This document shows, piece after piece, positions 9,225 through 18,146 of a stretch of DNA of 64,000 nt. The notes beneath the pieces were generated by a model that was given only the letters and a program-made list of their open reading frames with translations, was not told the DNA's origin and did not search any database. The DNA is from Bradyrhizobium diversitatis (GTDB taxonomy: Bacteria; Pseudomonadota; Alphaproteobacteria; Rhizobiales; Xanthobacteraceae). Position 1 is the first letter of the stretch. Each line of letters starts with the position of its first letter. The translations under genes were made by a program, and so were the position numbers. The stretch spans positions 1 through 64,000 of the forward strand of contig NZ_JACEGD010000016.1 of assembly GCF_016031635.1 (NCBI RefSeq), written 5' to 3'.

Positions 9225-10772
9225 ATGGGAACCGACGTGAATGTTCATCCCGGTCATGGCAAGGCCGGACGTCAGCCGACGCGACAATTTCTGGATACGC
9301 TTTCCGGACACGACGATCCGGGCATGTTTGGCCGGATGTTTCCGACCCTGGAGCCGCTGGCTGTCGACGACGGTCCGCTGCATGAGCTCGCCGACGCGAT
9401 GAAGGATCCCGCCCCCGGCGACGCCGCGGGAAACAATCTCAACGTCCCGGCGGGATTCACCTATCTCGGCCAATTCGTCGATCATGACATCACGCTCGAT
9501 CTGACCTCCTTCGGCGAGAAGGAAGCCGATCCGACGGCGGTCACGAATTTTCGCACGCCCGCACTCGATCTCGACAGCATCTACGGTCTCGGTCCCGACG
9601 GAAGCCGTCATCTGTACGCGCGCAATTCGGCGAGCGACAGCGGCAAGACACCGGGTCCCAAGCTGCTGATAGGCAAGACCGTCAACGTCGACGCCATCAC
9701 CGGCAATCATCGCAACGACCTGCCGCGCAATCCGGAGGGGTTTGCGCTGATCGGCGATCACCGCAACGACGAGAACCTTCTCGTCGCGCAAACCCATCTT
9801 GCGATGCTGAAGTTTCACAACAAGGTCTGCGATCAGCTCGCGGCGTCCGGCAAGCCGGCGGGCGAGATCTTCGAGGAAGCGCGCCGCATCGTGACCTGGC
9901 ACTACCAATGGATGGTCCTGCACGATTTCGTGGAGCGGATCACCGAGAAGGGCATCGTCGCAAAGATCCTCGAGCAGGGTCGGCGCTTCTATCGCTTCAA
10001 GAAGATTCCCTACATGCCTGTCGAGTTTTCAGGGGCGGTCTATCGTCTCGGTCATAGCATGGTTCGCCAGGTCTATAGCCACAACAGGATCTTCACGCCC
10101 GGCCCGGGCGGTATTCCTGCAACTCTCGATTTGCTGTTCAGGTTCACCGGTCTTTCGGGAGGAATCATCGGAGACCTCGCACCCAATCCGATTCAGCCGC
10201 CGCTCCCACTTCCGGTGCTTTCAAGCAACTGGATCATCGACTGGCGGCGCTACTTCCAAGTGCTGCCGAACAATCCTGCGGGCGTGACGCTCAATCCGTC
10301 GCGCAAGATCGATCCTTTCATCGTGCCGCAACTCCACACACTGCCCGGTGACGGCGGCAGCCTGCCGTTCCGCAATCTCAAGCGCGGCGTGTTGCTGGGA
10401 TTGCCGTCGGGGCAGGACGTCGCCAAGGCCATGAAGATCAAGAATCCACTGTCTCCGGAAGAGATCTCCAAGGGGAGCGACGGTGCCGTGGCGAAGAAGC
10501 ATGGCCTGCACCAGCACACCCCGCTCTGGTACTACATCCTCAAGGAGGCGGAGCAGCGGGGAGGCGGTGAACGGCTCGGGCCGGTCGGCGCGACGCTGCT
10601 CGCCGAGGTCTTCATCGGCCTCGTCCACGGCGATCACCAGTCGTACCTGTGGCTCAAGGGCAAGACCTGGAAGCCGACGCTTCCATCGCAAGTGCCGGGC
10701 GAATTCACGATGGCCGACCTGCTGCGCTTCGTCGGCGATATCAGCCCGATCGACGGCATTACGACGGTCTAG
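9225..10772 (+). CDS. Animal-type haem peroxidase family protein
   Basis: 515-aa member of the peroxidase-cyclooxygenase superfamily. A distal-side His lies in YLGQFVDHDITLD (about residue 88), and the proximal His candidate is in RLGHSMVRQVY (about residue 280). It uses H2O2 to oxidise small molecules or halides. No signal peptide is visible at the N-terminus (MGTDVNVHPGHGKAGRQ), so a cytosolic or non-Sec location is inferred. The AGGAG ribosome site is good. It stands alone, with an inverted-repeat operator candidate upstream and hairpins after the stop. Confidence 0.87.
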   Translation: MGTDVNVHPGHGKAGRQPTRQFLDTLSGHDDPGMFGRMFPTLEPLAVDDGPLHELADAMKDPAPGDAAGNNLNVPAGFTYLGQFVDHDITLDLTSFGEKEADPTAVTNFRTPALDLDSIYGLGPDGSRHLYARNSASDSGKTPGPKLLIGKTVNVDAITGNHRNDLPRNPEGFALIGDHRNDENLLVAQTHLAMLKFHNKVCDQLAASGKPAGEIFEEARRIVTWHYQWMVLHDFVERITEKGIVAKILEQGRRFYRFKKIPYMPVEFSGAVYRLGHSMVRQVYSHNRIFTPGPGGIPATLDLLFRFTGLSGGIIGDLAPNPIQPPLPLPVLSSNWIIDWRRYFQVLPNNPAGVTLNPSRKIDPFIVPQLHTLPGDGGSLPFRNLKRGVLLGLPSGQDVAKAMKIKNPLSPEEISKGSDGAVAKKHGLHQHTPLWYYILKEAEQRGGGERLGPVGATLLAEVFIGLVHGDHQSYLWLKGKTWKPTLPSQVPGEFTMADLLRFVGDISPIDGITTV

Positions 10773-10778
10773 ATCTCC

Positions 10779-10798
10779 CGCCCGGCGATCGCCGGGCG
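10779..10798. terminator. Palindromic hairpin after the haem peroxidase
   Basis: A perfect 20-base palindrome, CGCCCGGCGA joined to its complement TCGCCGGGCG, seven bases after the stop. No T-run follows, so it may act together with the stronger hairpin at 10845-10879. Confidence 0.5.
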
Positions 10799-10844
10799 CA
10801 TCGATGCAGTCGGGCCTGGAACGTTTCCGTCCTTGCTGGCGATG

Positions 10845-10879
10845 GCCCAGACCGGCGCGCATGGCGCGCCGGTCTGGGC
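10845..10879. terminator. Strong bidirectional hairpin between convergent genes
   Basis: A perfect 16-bp stem (GCCCAGACCGGCGCGC and its complement) with a three-base loop ATG. It lies between the ends of the peroxidase and the leftward sensor kinase. Its symmetry suits transcription end from both sides, although neither flank has a clear T-run. Confidence 0.6.
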
Positions 10880-10913
10880 GTGCAGGACGCTCGTGTTGCG
10901 CTTGCGCCCTGGA

Positions 10914-12422
10914 TCAGGGCGCCTCGTCCAGCGTGCAGATCACGGTGCAGACCACGCCGCGCGGCAGGAAGTCGACGGTTGCCTCACCGTCGAGCTGGTC
11001 GCGCGCGCTGCGCTCGATCAGGCGCGAGCCGAAGCCGCGTTGCACCGGCGCCGTCACCGGCGGCCCGCCGGTCTCGGTCCATATCAGCCGCAGTCGCGGC
11101 TTCGGCGCATCAGCGATGACCTCCCAGTCCAGCGTCACCCGGCCGGTCTCGTTGGACAGCGCGCCGTATTTCGCGGCGTTGGTGGCGATCTCGTGCACGA
11201 TCATCGACAGCACCACGGCGAGCCGCGGCGACAGCGGCACGGCCGGGCCGGCCATGCGGATGCGGTCGTGATTGCTCATCCGGAACGGCTGGAGCGCGCG
11301 GGTGATCACGTCCCGGAGTTCCGAGCCCGCCCATTTCTCCTGGCTCAGGAGATTATGCGCCTCGGCCAGCGCGCCGAGCCGTCCCTCGAACTTGGTCCGC
11401 TCGTCCCGACTTGCGCTGCGGAAGGTCTGCACCGCGATCGCCTGCATCAGGGCCAGCGTGTTCTTGACGCGATGGTTGAGCTCCTCGATCAGGAGATCGT
11501 GCAGCATCTCGCCGCGTGCGATCGTGGTCGCCATCCTGACTGCAAAGGTGAGGCCGACCAGCAGCAGGATGCCGCCGATCAGGCCGGTGATCGCGATGTC
11601 GCGCCAGAGCGGCGCGATCAGCGAGCTCTCGCTGACGCCGGCCACGACCGTCCAGCCGGTCAGCTGCGATCTGGTGAAGGCGGAGGAGAGCGCGACGCCG
11701 TCGAGCGAAACGGTCGAAAGCGCGGCCTCCGGTGTGTGGGACATCGCATCGTAGAGTGCGCCGGAAGCCTGCTTGCCGAACGTCTCGGCAGGGTTGGGTG
11801 TACGCGCGAACACGCGAGCCTTGGTATCCAGCAGCGACACCGTCCATTGATCGTTTGGCCGCTGCTGCTCGACCAGTTTCTGGAATATCGCGATCGGCGG
11901 ACTGAAGGAGAGCGCATAGGCCACTTCGCCATTGCGAAGCACGGGAACTTCCACGGTCACGATCGGCCGTTTCTCGGTCGAACCGACGAACAGGTCAGAA
12001 TATTGCGGCGCCTTGCTTGCAAACACCCGCTCGACGATCTCTCGATTGTTGCGCGGCGGCAGGCTCGCTGCTTCCGTCGTCACGGTCGAAAACAGCTGCC
12101 GGCCGGATCTGTCGGCCAGCAGCAGGACGCTGTCTCCGCCATACTGGCTCGTGAATTCGACCGCCAGCCGGCGGAAGCCGTCGAAATCGCCGCTTTGCAG
12201 GGAATCGCCGAGCGCGAGCACCTGCAAGCCGCCCGTCATCCGCTGCACCTCGGAGTCGAGCACGAGGCGCATGCTTCGCACGGTCTCCAGCACCCGGCGC
12301 GTTGCCTCGCTGCGATCCTGGCGATAGTTGGAATAGGCGAGGCCGACGGCAAAGACGATCAGCGGCAACATCGTTCCCGCGACCAGGAGGGCGAGCCGGA
12401 CCGGCAGGGTAAGCTTTGACAA
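10914..12422 (-). CDS. Membrane sensor histidine kinase, HWE/HisKA_2 type
   Basis: 502-aa membrane kinase. A first membrane segment (residues 8-28) and a second (about 270-292) enclose a periplasmic sensing region of roughly 240 residues. The phospho-acceptor helix ELNHRVKNTLALMQAIA carries the His, and the ATPase domain has EIATNAAKYGALS and GFGSRLIE. These are marks of the HWE/HisKA_2 class, which often works with response regulators of the general stress response. No response regulator lies beside it. The divergent neighbour is a TRAP transporter, so control of that operon is possible but not shown. Confidence 0.88.
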   Translation of the reverse strand: MSKLTLPVRLALLVAGTMLPLIVFAVGLAYSNYRQDRSEATRRVLETVRSMRLVLDSEVQRMTGGLQVLALGDSLQSGDFDGFRRLAVEFTSQYGGDSVLLLADRSGRQLFSTVTTEAASLPPRNNREIVERVFASKAPQYSDLFVGSTEKRPIVTVEVPVLRNGEVAYALSFSPPIAIFQKLVEQQRPNDQWTVSLLDTKARVFARTPNPAETFGKQASGALYDAMSHTPEAALSTVSLDGVALSSAFTRSQLTGWTVVAGVSESSLIAPLWRDIAITGLIGGILLLVGLTFAVRMATTIARGEMLHDLLIEELNHRVKNTLALMQAIAVQTFRSASRDERTKFEGRLGALAEAHNLLSQEKWAGSELRDVITRALQPFRMSNHDRIRMAGPAVPLSPRLAVVLSMIVHEIATNAAKYGALSNETGRVTLDWEVIADAPKPRLRLIWTETGGPPVTAPVQRGFGSRLIERSARDQLDGEATVDFLPRGVVCTVICTLDEAP

Positions 12423-12751
12423 GCGTGGGCGTCCCGGTTCCAGCGCAGCGGCGCCGGATCATGATTTTGGGAGAACCATAAGGGCAGTACTTGCCCGGTG
12501 CCACGATTTTCACGGCCGGAGCGATCCCGCGAAAGACGCTGCGACGCAGTCTGGAGTGGCGTCAGATCATCGCGATCGCGGCAGTGCAGCAGGCGGCACC
12601 GGCGGAGCTCTGCGACGAAGAGGACGTCCAGCCCAAGCGAAATGACTTCCGTCCCGCCGTAGTTTTTCATACGCTCCATGAATGCAAGCCGCATAGCGGC
12701 TGCGCTCACGCCCCGGCGACAGGGGCGGAGCCTCAAAGGGAGGGGAGACGG
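12423..12751. other. Divergent intergenic region, kinase and TRAP operon
   Basis: Holds the promoters of the leftward kinase and the rightward TRAP genes. The only clear element is the ribosome site GGGAGGGGAG just before 12752. An open frame runs through it into the TRAP gene but lacks conserved sequence. Confidence 0.45.
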
Positions 12752-13750
12752 ATGAAGCGAAGGTCATTTCTCGCTGGTATCGGTGCGACCACTGCGGCGG
12801 CTGCGCTCGGCATGCCGTCGATCCTCAGGGCGCAAGCCCCGATTACGCTGAACGGCGCGGTCCAGTTCAATGACGACCATGCCTTCAACCGGGCGCTGAT
12901 CCGGTTCGAGGAGCTGGTGAAGAAGTACTACGGCAAGCCGGTCAACTTCACCCTGCACAAGAACTCCTCGCTCGGCCTCGAGAAGCAGTATTTCGAGTAC
13001 ATGTCGCAGGGCAAGGCTGTCGATTACGGCATCGTTTCCCCGGCTCACATGTCGACCTTCGCCAAGGCGGCCCCGTTCATCGACGCGCCCTTCGTGTTCA
13101 AGGGCATCGATCACATGAACAAGGTCGTCGAAGCCAACATCCTGGCGCCGATCGCCGACGAGGTCGCCGCCAAGGCCGAGGTCGTTCTGATCGGTTATGC
13201 CGGCGGCGGCATCCGCAACATCTTCGCCAACAAGCCGCTCAAGAATCTTGCCGACCTCAAGGGGCTCAAGGTCCGAGTGCAGGGCGCGCCGATCTGGTCG
13301 AAGACCTTTGCGGCCGTCGGCATGAGCCCGACCGTGATCGCCTACAACGAAATCTACAACGCGATCCAGAACGGGGTGATCTCGGCCGGCGAGAACGAGG
13401 CGGCCGGCGTCGAGGCGATGAAGTTCTATGAAGTGGCCCCGCATCTCAACCTGACCCAGCACGCCGTGTCGATCCGGCCGATCTGCTTCTCGGTGAAGAC
13501 GCTGAAGACCTTGCCGAAGGATCTGCAGGACGCGATCATGAAGGCCGGCAAGGAGGCCGGCGACTACGGCCGCCAGCTCGAATCGAGCGAAGAGGTCGTC
13601 AAGCTCGACACGCTCGAGAAGGCCGGCAAGCTCAAGCGCGTTCCCTTCGAGGAGCGCGACGCCATGAAGAAGCTCGCCGATCCCGTGATGGCCACCTACG
13701 CCAAGGAAATCGGCGCCGAGGGCATTTTCGAGAAGATCAACGTCGTCTGA
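12752..13750 (+). CDS. TRAP transporter solute-binding protein, DctP family
   Basis: Periplasmic binding protein, 332 aa. A twin-arginine-like signal is present (MKRRSFLAGIGATTAAAA; likely cleavage after LRAQA near residue 29). The DctP fold shows in LKGLKVRVQGAPIWSKTFAA and in SAGENEAAGVEAMKF. It captures an organic acid or similar ligand for the DctQM permease encoded next. GGGAGGGGAG precedes the ATG. The ligand cannot be read; nothing specific to C4-dicarboxylates was recognised. Confidence 0.9.
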   Translation: MKRRSFLAGIGATTAAAALGMPSILRAQAPITLNGAVQFNDDHAFNRALIRFEELVKKYYGKPVNFTLHKNSSLGLEKQYFEYMSQGKAVDYGIVSPAHMSTFAKAAPFIDAPFVFKGIDHMNKVVEANILAPIADEVAAKAEVVLIGYAGGGIRNIFANKPLKNLADLKGLKVRVQGAPIWSKTFAAVGMSPTVIAYNEIYNAIQNGVISAGENEAAGVEAMKFYEVAPHLNLTQHAVSIRPICFSVKTLKTLPKDLQDAIMKAGKEAGDYGRQLESSEEVVKLDTLEKAGKLKRVPFEERDAMKKLADPVMATYAKEIGAEGIFEKINVV

Positions 13751-13833
13751 GGTCGATTGATCCGCCGTCGGCATTCCGGGCAGGCCCCGCTTCCTGCCCG
13801 GACATGGCGGATGAGTCGCCGCACGGAGCTCCA

Positions 13834-14349
13834 ATGTCCGAAATGCACGTCCCGTCCACACCGTCGCTGTGGCGCCGCATCACGGCGGCCTATGCGAAAT
13901 TGCTGGAAATCCTGCTGGCCGCCTGCGTCGGCATCCTCGTTGTTCCGGTCACGCTCCAAATCATCTCACGCTACACGCCGTTCATTCCGTCCTACATCTG
14001 GACCGAGGAAATGGCGCGCTTCCTGTTCATCTGGACGATCATGATCGGGGCCATGGTCGGTGTGAGGGAAGCGCAGCATTTCGAGGTGGATGTGTGGCCC
14101 GACCTGTCGCGGCGGTCGGAGGCCGCGGTGCGGATCCTCGCGCGACTCGGCGTGCTGGCGCTGGCGCTGGTGTTCGTCACCGCCGGCATCGAGTTCACCC
14201 GTTTTGCCTGGAACAGAACGTCGGAATTGGCCGATCTGCCGCTCTGGCTGATCCACGTCGCCTGGCCGGTGGCCGGTCTTACGTGGATCGTCTTTGCGGG
14301 TGAACAGATCATCGATGAAATACGCGTTCTGGTCGGGGCACAGAGATGA
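13834..14349 (+). CDS. TRAP transporter small permease, DctQ family
   Basis: Four-helix small membrane subunit, 171 aa. It has the usual EEMARFLFIW motif near residue 60 and a C-terminal helix pair ending in GLTWIVFAGEQIIDE. It pairs with the large subunit encoded immediately downstream; the stop overlaps that start in ATGA. I prefer the ATG at 13834 with GGAG six bases upstream; an in-frame ATG at 13804 would add ten residues. Confidence 0.9.
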   Translation: MSEMHVPSTPSLWRRITAAYAKLLEILLAACVGILVVPVTLQIISRYTPFIPSYIWTEEMARFLFIWTIMIGAMVGVREAQHFEVDVWPDLSRRSEAAVRILARLGVLALALVFVTAGIEFTRFAWNRTSELADLPLWLIHVAWPVAGLTWIVFAGEQIIDEIRVLVGAQR

Positions 14350-15665
14350 GCGGCACCGTACTTTCTGCCGGACAGGCTGCGATGGTGCTGTTCGGGGCCT
14401 TCATCGGCCTGCTCATCGCACGCGTGCCGGTTGCCTTCGCGCTCGGCCTTGCCTGCGTGCCGATCCTGCTGATCGAGCCGCGCCTGTCGCTGATGATGCT
14501 CGCGCAGGAGACCTTCAATGCGTACAATTCATTCATCCTGCTCGCGGTGCCGTTCTTCCTGCTGACGGCGAACCTGATGAGCATCGGCGGCATCACCGAT
14601 CGCCTCGTGACGCTGTCGCGCTCGATGGTCGGGCACTGGCCGGGATCCCTGGCGCAGATCAACGTCGTGCTGTCGGTGTTCTTTGCCGGCATCTCGGGCT
14701 CCTCCACCGCCGATGCGGCGAGCCAGTCCAAGATCTTCATCGATGCGCAGAACAAGGAGGGCTATGACCTTTCGTTCTCCATCGCCATCACCGCGGTGTC
14801 GGCGGTGCTTGCAGTCATCATTCCGCCGTCGATCCTGATGATCGTGTGGGGCGGGCTGATCTCGACCTCGATTGCGGCGATGTATCTGGCCGGCATCGTG
14901 CCGGGCCTGCTGATCGCGGGCGCGCAGATGGTGACGGTGCACATCTATGCCGTGCGCCGGGGCTACCCCACCTACCCGAAATCGACCTGGGTCGAGATGG
15001 GATACGCCATCTGGCGGTCGATACCGGCGCTGACGACGCCGTTCATCGTCGTCGGCGGCATTCTGCTCGGCTGGTTCACCGCGACGGAGTCCGCCTGCGT
15101 CGCGGTGCTCTATTCCGTGGCGCTCTCGACGTTCTTCTACCGCGAGACGGGCCTGCGCGAATTGTACAAGGCCTTGCTCGACACCGGGCGCCTTGCCGGC
15201 GTGGCGCTGTTCTGTGTCGGCACCGCAAGTGCATTCGGCTGGCTGCTCGCCTACTACAAGATCCCGCAAGAGCTGCTGGCCAACGTCTCGACCTGGGGCA
15301 TGGGCGCTGTTGCGGCCGGTTTCTTCATCTCGTTCTGCTTTCTGGTCGTGGGCTGCTTCCTCGACGCCATCCCGGCGATCATCATCGTCGGCACCGTGCT
15401 GGAGCCGCTCGCCAAGTCGGTCGATCTCCATCCGGTCCAGTTCGCGATCATTTCCATCGTATCGCTGGCCTTCGGACTGGTGACGCCACCCTACGGCCTG
15501 TGTCTGATGATCGCCTGCTCGATCGCCGGCGTGCGGCTGCGCTATGCCCTGAAGGACACGGTGATCATGCTGATCCCGATGCTGCTGGTGCTGGCGGCCG
15601 TCATCGTCTGGCCCAGCGTATCGTTGTTCCTGCCGCGTCTGATCGTGCCGGAGATGCTTAAATGA
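14346..15665 (+). CDS. TRAP transporter large permease, DctM family
   Basis: 439-aa channel-forming subunit with about 12 membrane segments. The family motif region FAGISGSSTADAASQSKIF and the later GLVTPPYGLCLM are present. It moves the ligand across the inner membrane, driven by an ion gradient. This is the third gene of a complete P-Q-M operon, translationally coupled to dctQ. A hairpin follows the stop. Confidence 0.92.
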   Translation: MSGTVLSAGQAAMVLFGAFIGLLIARVPVAFALGLACVPILLIEPRLSLMMLAQETFNAYNSFILLAVPFFLLTANLMSIGGITDRLVTLSRSMVGHWPGSLAQINVVLSVFFAGISGSSTADAASQSKIFIDAQNKEGYDLSFSIAITAVSAVLAVIIPPSILMIVWGGLISTSIAAMYLAGIVPGLLIAGAQMVTVHIYAVRRGYPTYPKSTWVEMGYAIWRSIPALTTPFIVVGGILLGWFTATESACVAVLYSVALSTFFYRETGLRELYKALLDTGRLAGVALFCVGTASAFGWLLAYYKIPQELLANVSTWGMGAVAAGFFISFCFLVVGCFLDAIPAIIIVGTVLEPLAKSVDLHPVQFAIISIVSLAFGLVTPPYGLCLMIACSIAGVRLRYALKDTVIMLIPMLLVLAAVIVWPSVSLFLPRLIVPEMLK

Positions 15666-15670
15666 GATGC

Positions 15671-15697
15671 GATCCCGCGGACGACGGCCGCGGGATC
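15671..15697. terminator. Hairpin between convergent TRAP and hydrolase genes
   Basis: Perfect 10-bp stem (GATCCCGCGG and its complement) with a seven-base loop, five bases after the dctM stop. No T-run on the plus side. It probably ends transcription from the TRAP operon. Confidence 0.6.
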
Positions 15698-15709
15698 GGC
15701 CGCGATTGG

Positions 15710-16984
15710 TTACAGATTGCTCTCGGTGATGGCCGCGTAGACCATGCTGCGCAGCTCGCGGCGGATCGGATAGGCGCTCGACGGCAGCACCTGCGTCATG
15801 AAGATCGTGATCAGCTCCTCGGCCGGATCGATCCAGAACGAGGTCGTGGCCGCGCCGCCCCAATTGTACTCGCCGGGGCTGCCGGCGATCAGCGTCTCCG
15901 CCGGGCGCATGGTGACGGCGAAGCCGAGGCCGAAGCCGATGCCGTTATAGGTGGCTTCGGAGAACAGCGAGCGCGACACCTCGGGCAGCGCGCGTCCGCC
16001 CGGGATGTGGTTCGTCGTCATCAGCGCCAGCGTCTTCGGCCCGATCAGCCTGACACCGCCGAGCTCACCACCATTGAGCAGGGCGCGGCAGAAGGTGAGA
16101 TAGTCGGCGACCGTCGAGCACAATCCGCCGCCGCCGGAGATGAAGGAGGGCGGTGACAGGAACGAGCTCGTCGTCGGATCGTCCTGCAGCGTGATGCCCT
16201 CGCGGCGCTGGCCCGCATGGAAGGTCATGCCGCCGCCGGGATCGGCGGAATAGCAGGCGGCGAAGCGATGCGCCTTCGACGCCGGCACGTGGAAATCGGT
16301 GTCGGACATGCCGAGCGGATCGAGAATCCGCAGCTTGAGAAACTGCTCGAAAGGCATCCCCGAGATCTTGCCGACGAGGTAGCCGATCACGTCGGTTGAG
16401 ACGGAGTAGTTCCAGGATTCGCCCGGCGAGAATTCCAGCGGGATCTTTGCCAATCCCTCGATCATGGTCTGGAGCGTGCCTGACTTCTCGACCTCACCGA
16501 TCTTCTCGCTGCGATAGGCGGCATCGACATTGGAGCGCTGCTGGAAGCCGTAGGTGAGGCCGGAGGTGTGGCGCAGCAGGTCGACGATCAGCATCGGCCG
16601 GGACGGCGGCCGGGTCAGGAAGGCCGGGTAGGTGCCGGCGACGAAGACGCCGAGATCCTTCCATTCCGGAATGTATTTGGCAACGGGCTCGTCGATCGCG
16701 ACGAGGCCTTCCTCGACCAGCATCATGAAGGCGACGCTGGTGAGCGGCTTGGTCATGGAATAGATGCGGTAGATGGTGTCGTCCTTCACCGGCGCCTTGC
16801 GCTCGACATCGGCGAAGCCCTGCACCGAGCTGTGGGCGACCTTGCCGCGGCGATAGACGAGAAGCTGTGTCCCCGGGAAACGGCCGGCATCGATGTACCG
16901 GTTCTTCAGATGGGCATCGACGCGGTCAAGCGCGGCCTTGGACATGCCGACGGATTCGGGCGAGGCGGGGGTGGGGGCGAGCAT
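15710..16984 (-). CDS. Serine hydrolase of the beta-lactamase / class C esterase fold
   Basis: 424 aa. The nucleophile motif Ser-x-x-Lys appears in YSMTKPLTS near residue 77, and the Tyr-x-Ser partner in NYSVSTD near residue 192. Family members are esterases, peptidases or penicillin-binding-like hydrolases; few are true beta-lactamases. No signal peptide is visible, which suggests a cytosolic esterase. GGAGGAA is an excellent ribosome site. It is divergent from the dioxygenase gene 163 bases away. Confidence 0.87.
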   Translation of the reverse strand: MLAPTPASPESVGMSKAALDRVDAHLKNRYIDAGRFPGTQLLVYRRGKVAHSSVQGFADVERKAPVKDDTIYRIYSMTKPLTSVAFMMLVEEGLVAIDEPVAKYIPEWKDLGVFVAGTYPAFLTRPPSRPMLIVDLLRHTSGLTYGFQQRSNVDAAYRSEKIGEVEKSGTLQTMIEGLAKIPLEFSPGESWNYSVSTDVIGYLVGKISGMPFEQFLKLRILDPLGMSDTDFHVPASKAHRFAACYSADPGGGMTFHAGQRREGITLQDDPTTSSFLSPPSFISGGGGLCSTVADYLTFCRALLNGGELGGVRLIGPKTLALMTTNHIPGGRALPEVSRSLFSEATYNGIGFGLGFAVTMRPAETLIAGSPGEYNWGGAATTSFWIDPAEELITIFMTQVLPSSAYPIRRELRSMVYAAITESNL

Positions 16985-17147
16985 CAGTTCCTCCGGGGCG
17001 TTTTGTCGGAAAGTTGATACCGAAATGGCGGCCCCATTCCAAGTCGGTTGCGCTTAACGCGGCTGGGGCGACTGGTGTAGGCTCGGCGGCGGAACGCCTC
17101 CAGGGAGCCCGGCCGGGCCAACGAGAAAAACGCGAGGGCAACGCATC

Positions 17148-18065
17148 ATGACGCAGTTCAACGAGACCGAACTCACCGAAGCCGTCGTTCGGAGCTTCGA
17201 CCAGACGCCTGATACACGGGCAAAATTCCTGCTGCAGGAATTGGTGAAGTCGCTGCACGATTACGTGAGCAAGACCGGCCTGACCTTCGAGGAATGGGAA
17301 TACGCCATCGATTTCCTGACCCGGACCGGGCAGAAATGCACCGACACGCGCCAGGAGTTCATCCTGTTGTCCGACGTGCTCGGCGTCTCCATGCTGGTCG
17401 ACGCCGTCAACCACCGCGACCGCGAGAGCGCGACCCAAACGACAGTGCTCGGTCCGTTCTATGTCGGCGAGCACAAGGTGACCGCGCACGGCACTGACAT
17501 CTCGCCGAACAATCAGACGGGCGAACGGATGTTCGTGCGGAGCCGCGTCACCGATCTCAAGGGCAAGCCGCTCGCGAACGTTCCCGTCGACGTCTGGCAT
17601 GCCGACGATGACGGCTTCTACGACTCCCAAAAACCGAACTATGACGAGATCGGCGCCTCGGCGCGGGCGCGTTTCATCACCGATGACGACGGCCGCTTCT
17701 TCTTCCGCACTATCCTGCCGTGCAGCTACCCGATCCCGACCGACGGGCCGGTCGGCGAGATGATCGTGCAGACGGGTCGCCACCCGATGCGCCCGGCGCA
17801 TGTGCACTTCCTGGTCAATGCGAAGGGCTACGAGCCGTTGATCACCCACGTCTTCATCGGGGGCGACAAATACCTGGACTCGGACGTGGTGTTCGGCGTC
17901 AAGGACGAACTCATCGCCAAGGTCGAGCCGCGCAACGATCCTGAGATGCCCGACGGCAGCAAGGCAAACGGGCCGTGGCACCTGATGACCTACGAATTCT
18001 ACCTCAAGCCCGGCGGCGGCATGGCGCCGAAGCCGCTGGGGGTGAAGGCGGCGGAGCCGGCGTGA
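17148..18065 (+). CDS. Intradiol ring-cleavage dioxygenase (catechol/hydroxyquinol type)
   Basis: Non-haem Fe(III) dioxygenase, 305 aa. An N-terminal helical dimerisation domain spans about residues 15-100. The Fe ligands lie in the catalytic domain: Tyr in VWHADDDGFYDSQ, Tyr in PCSYPIPTDGP, and the His pair in HPMRPAHVHF. It opens catechol or hydroxyquinol rings to muconate-type acids. The N-terminal domain favours catechol or hydroxyquinol over protocatechuate. No other aromatic genes lie next to it, so the substrate stays open. Confidence 0.88.
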   Translation: MTQFNETELTEAVVRSFDQTPDTRAKFLLQELVKSLHDYVSKTGLTFEEWEYAIDFLTRTGQKCTDTRQEFILLSDVLGVSMLVDAVNHRDRESATQTTVLGPFYVGEHKVTAHGTDISPNNQTGERMFVRSRVTDLKGKPLANVPVDVWHADDDGFYDSQKPNYDEIGASARARFITDDDGRFFFRTILPCSYPIPTDGPVGEMIVQTGRHPMRPAHVHFLVNAKGYEPLITHVFIGGDKYLDSDVVFGVKDELIAKVEPRNDPEMPDGSKANGPWHLMTYEFYLKPGGGMAPKPLGVKAAEPA

Positions 18066-18146
18066 GGGCTCCCCGCCGGCGGTGCGTGACAGCAAGCTGG
18101 CGGCCAAGAGCGGCAATCGCCGCTCGCGTGAACCGGCGCGGAGTGC

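Noticed and set aside
10833-12419. Rightward open frame of about 530 codons antisense to the sensor kinase
   Set aside because: The kinase on the other strand has complete HWE and ATPase motifs; the antisense translation shows none.
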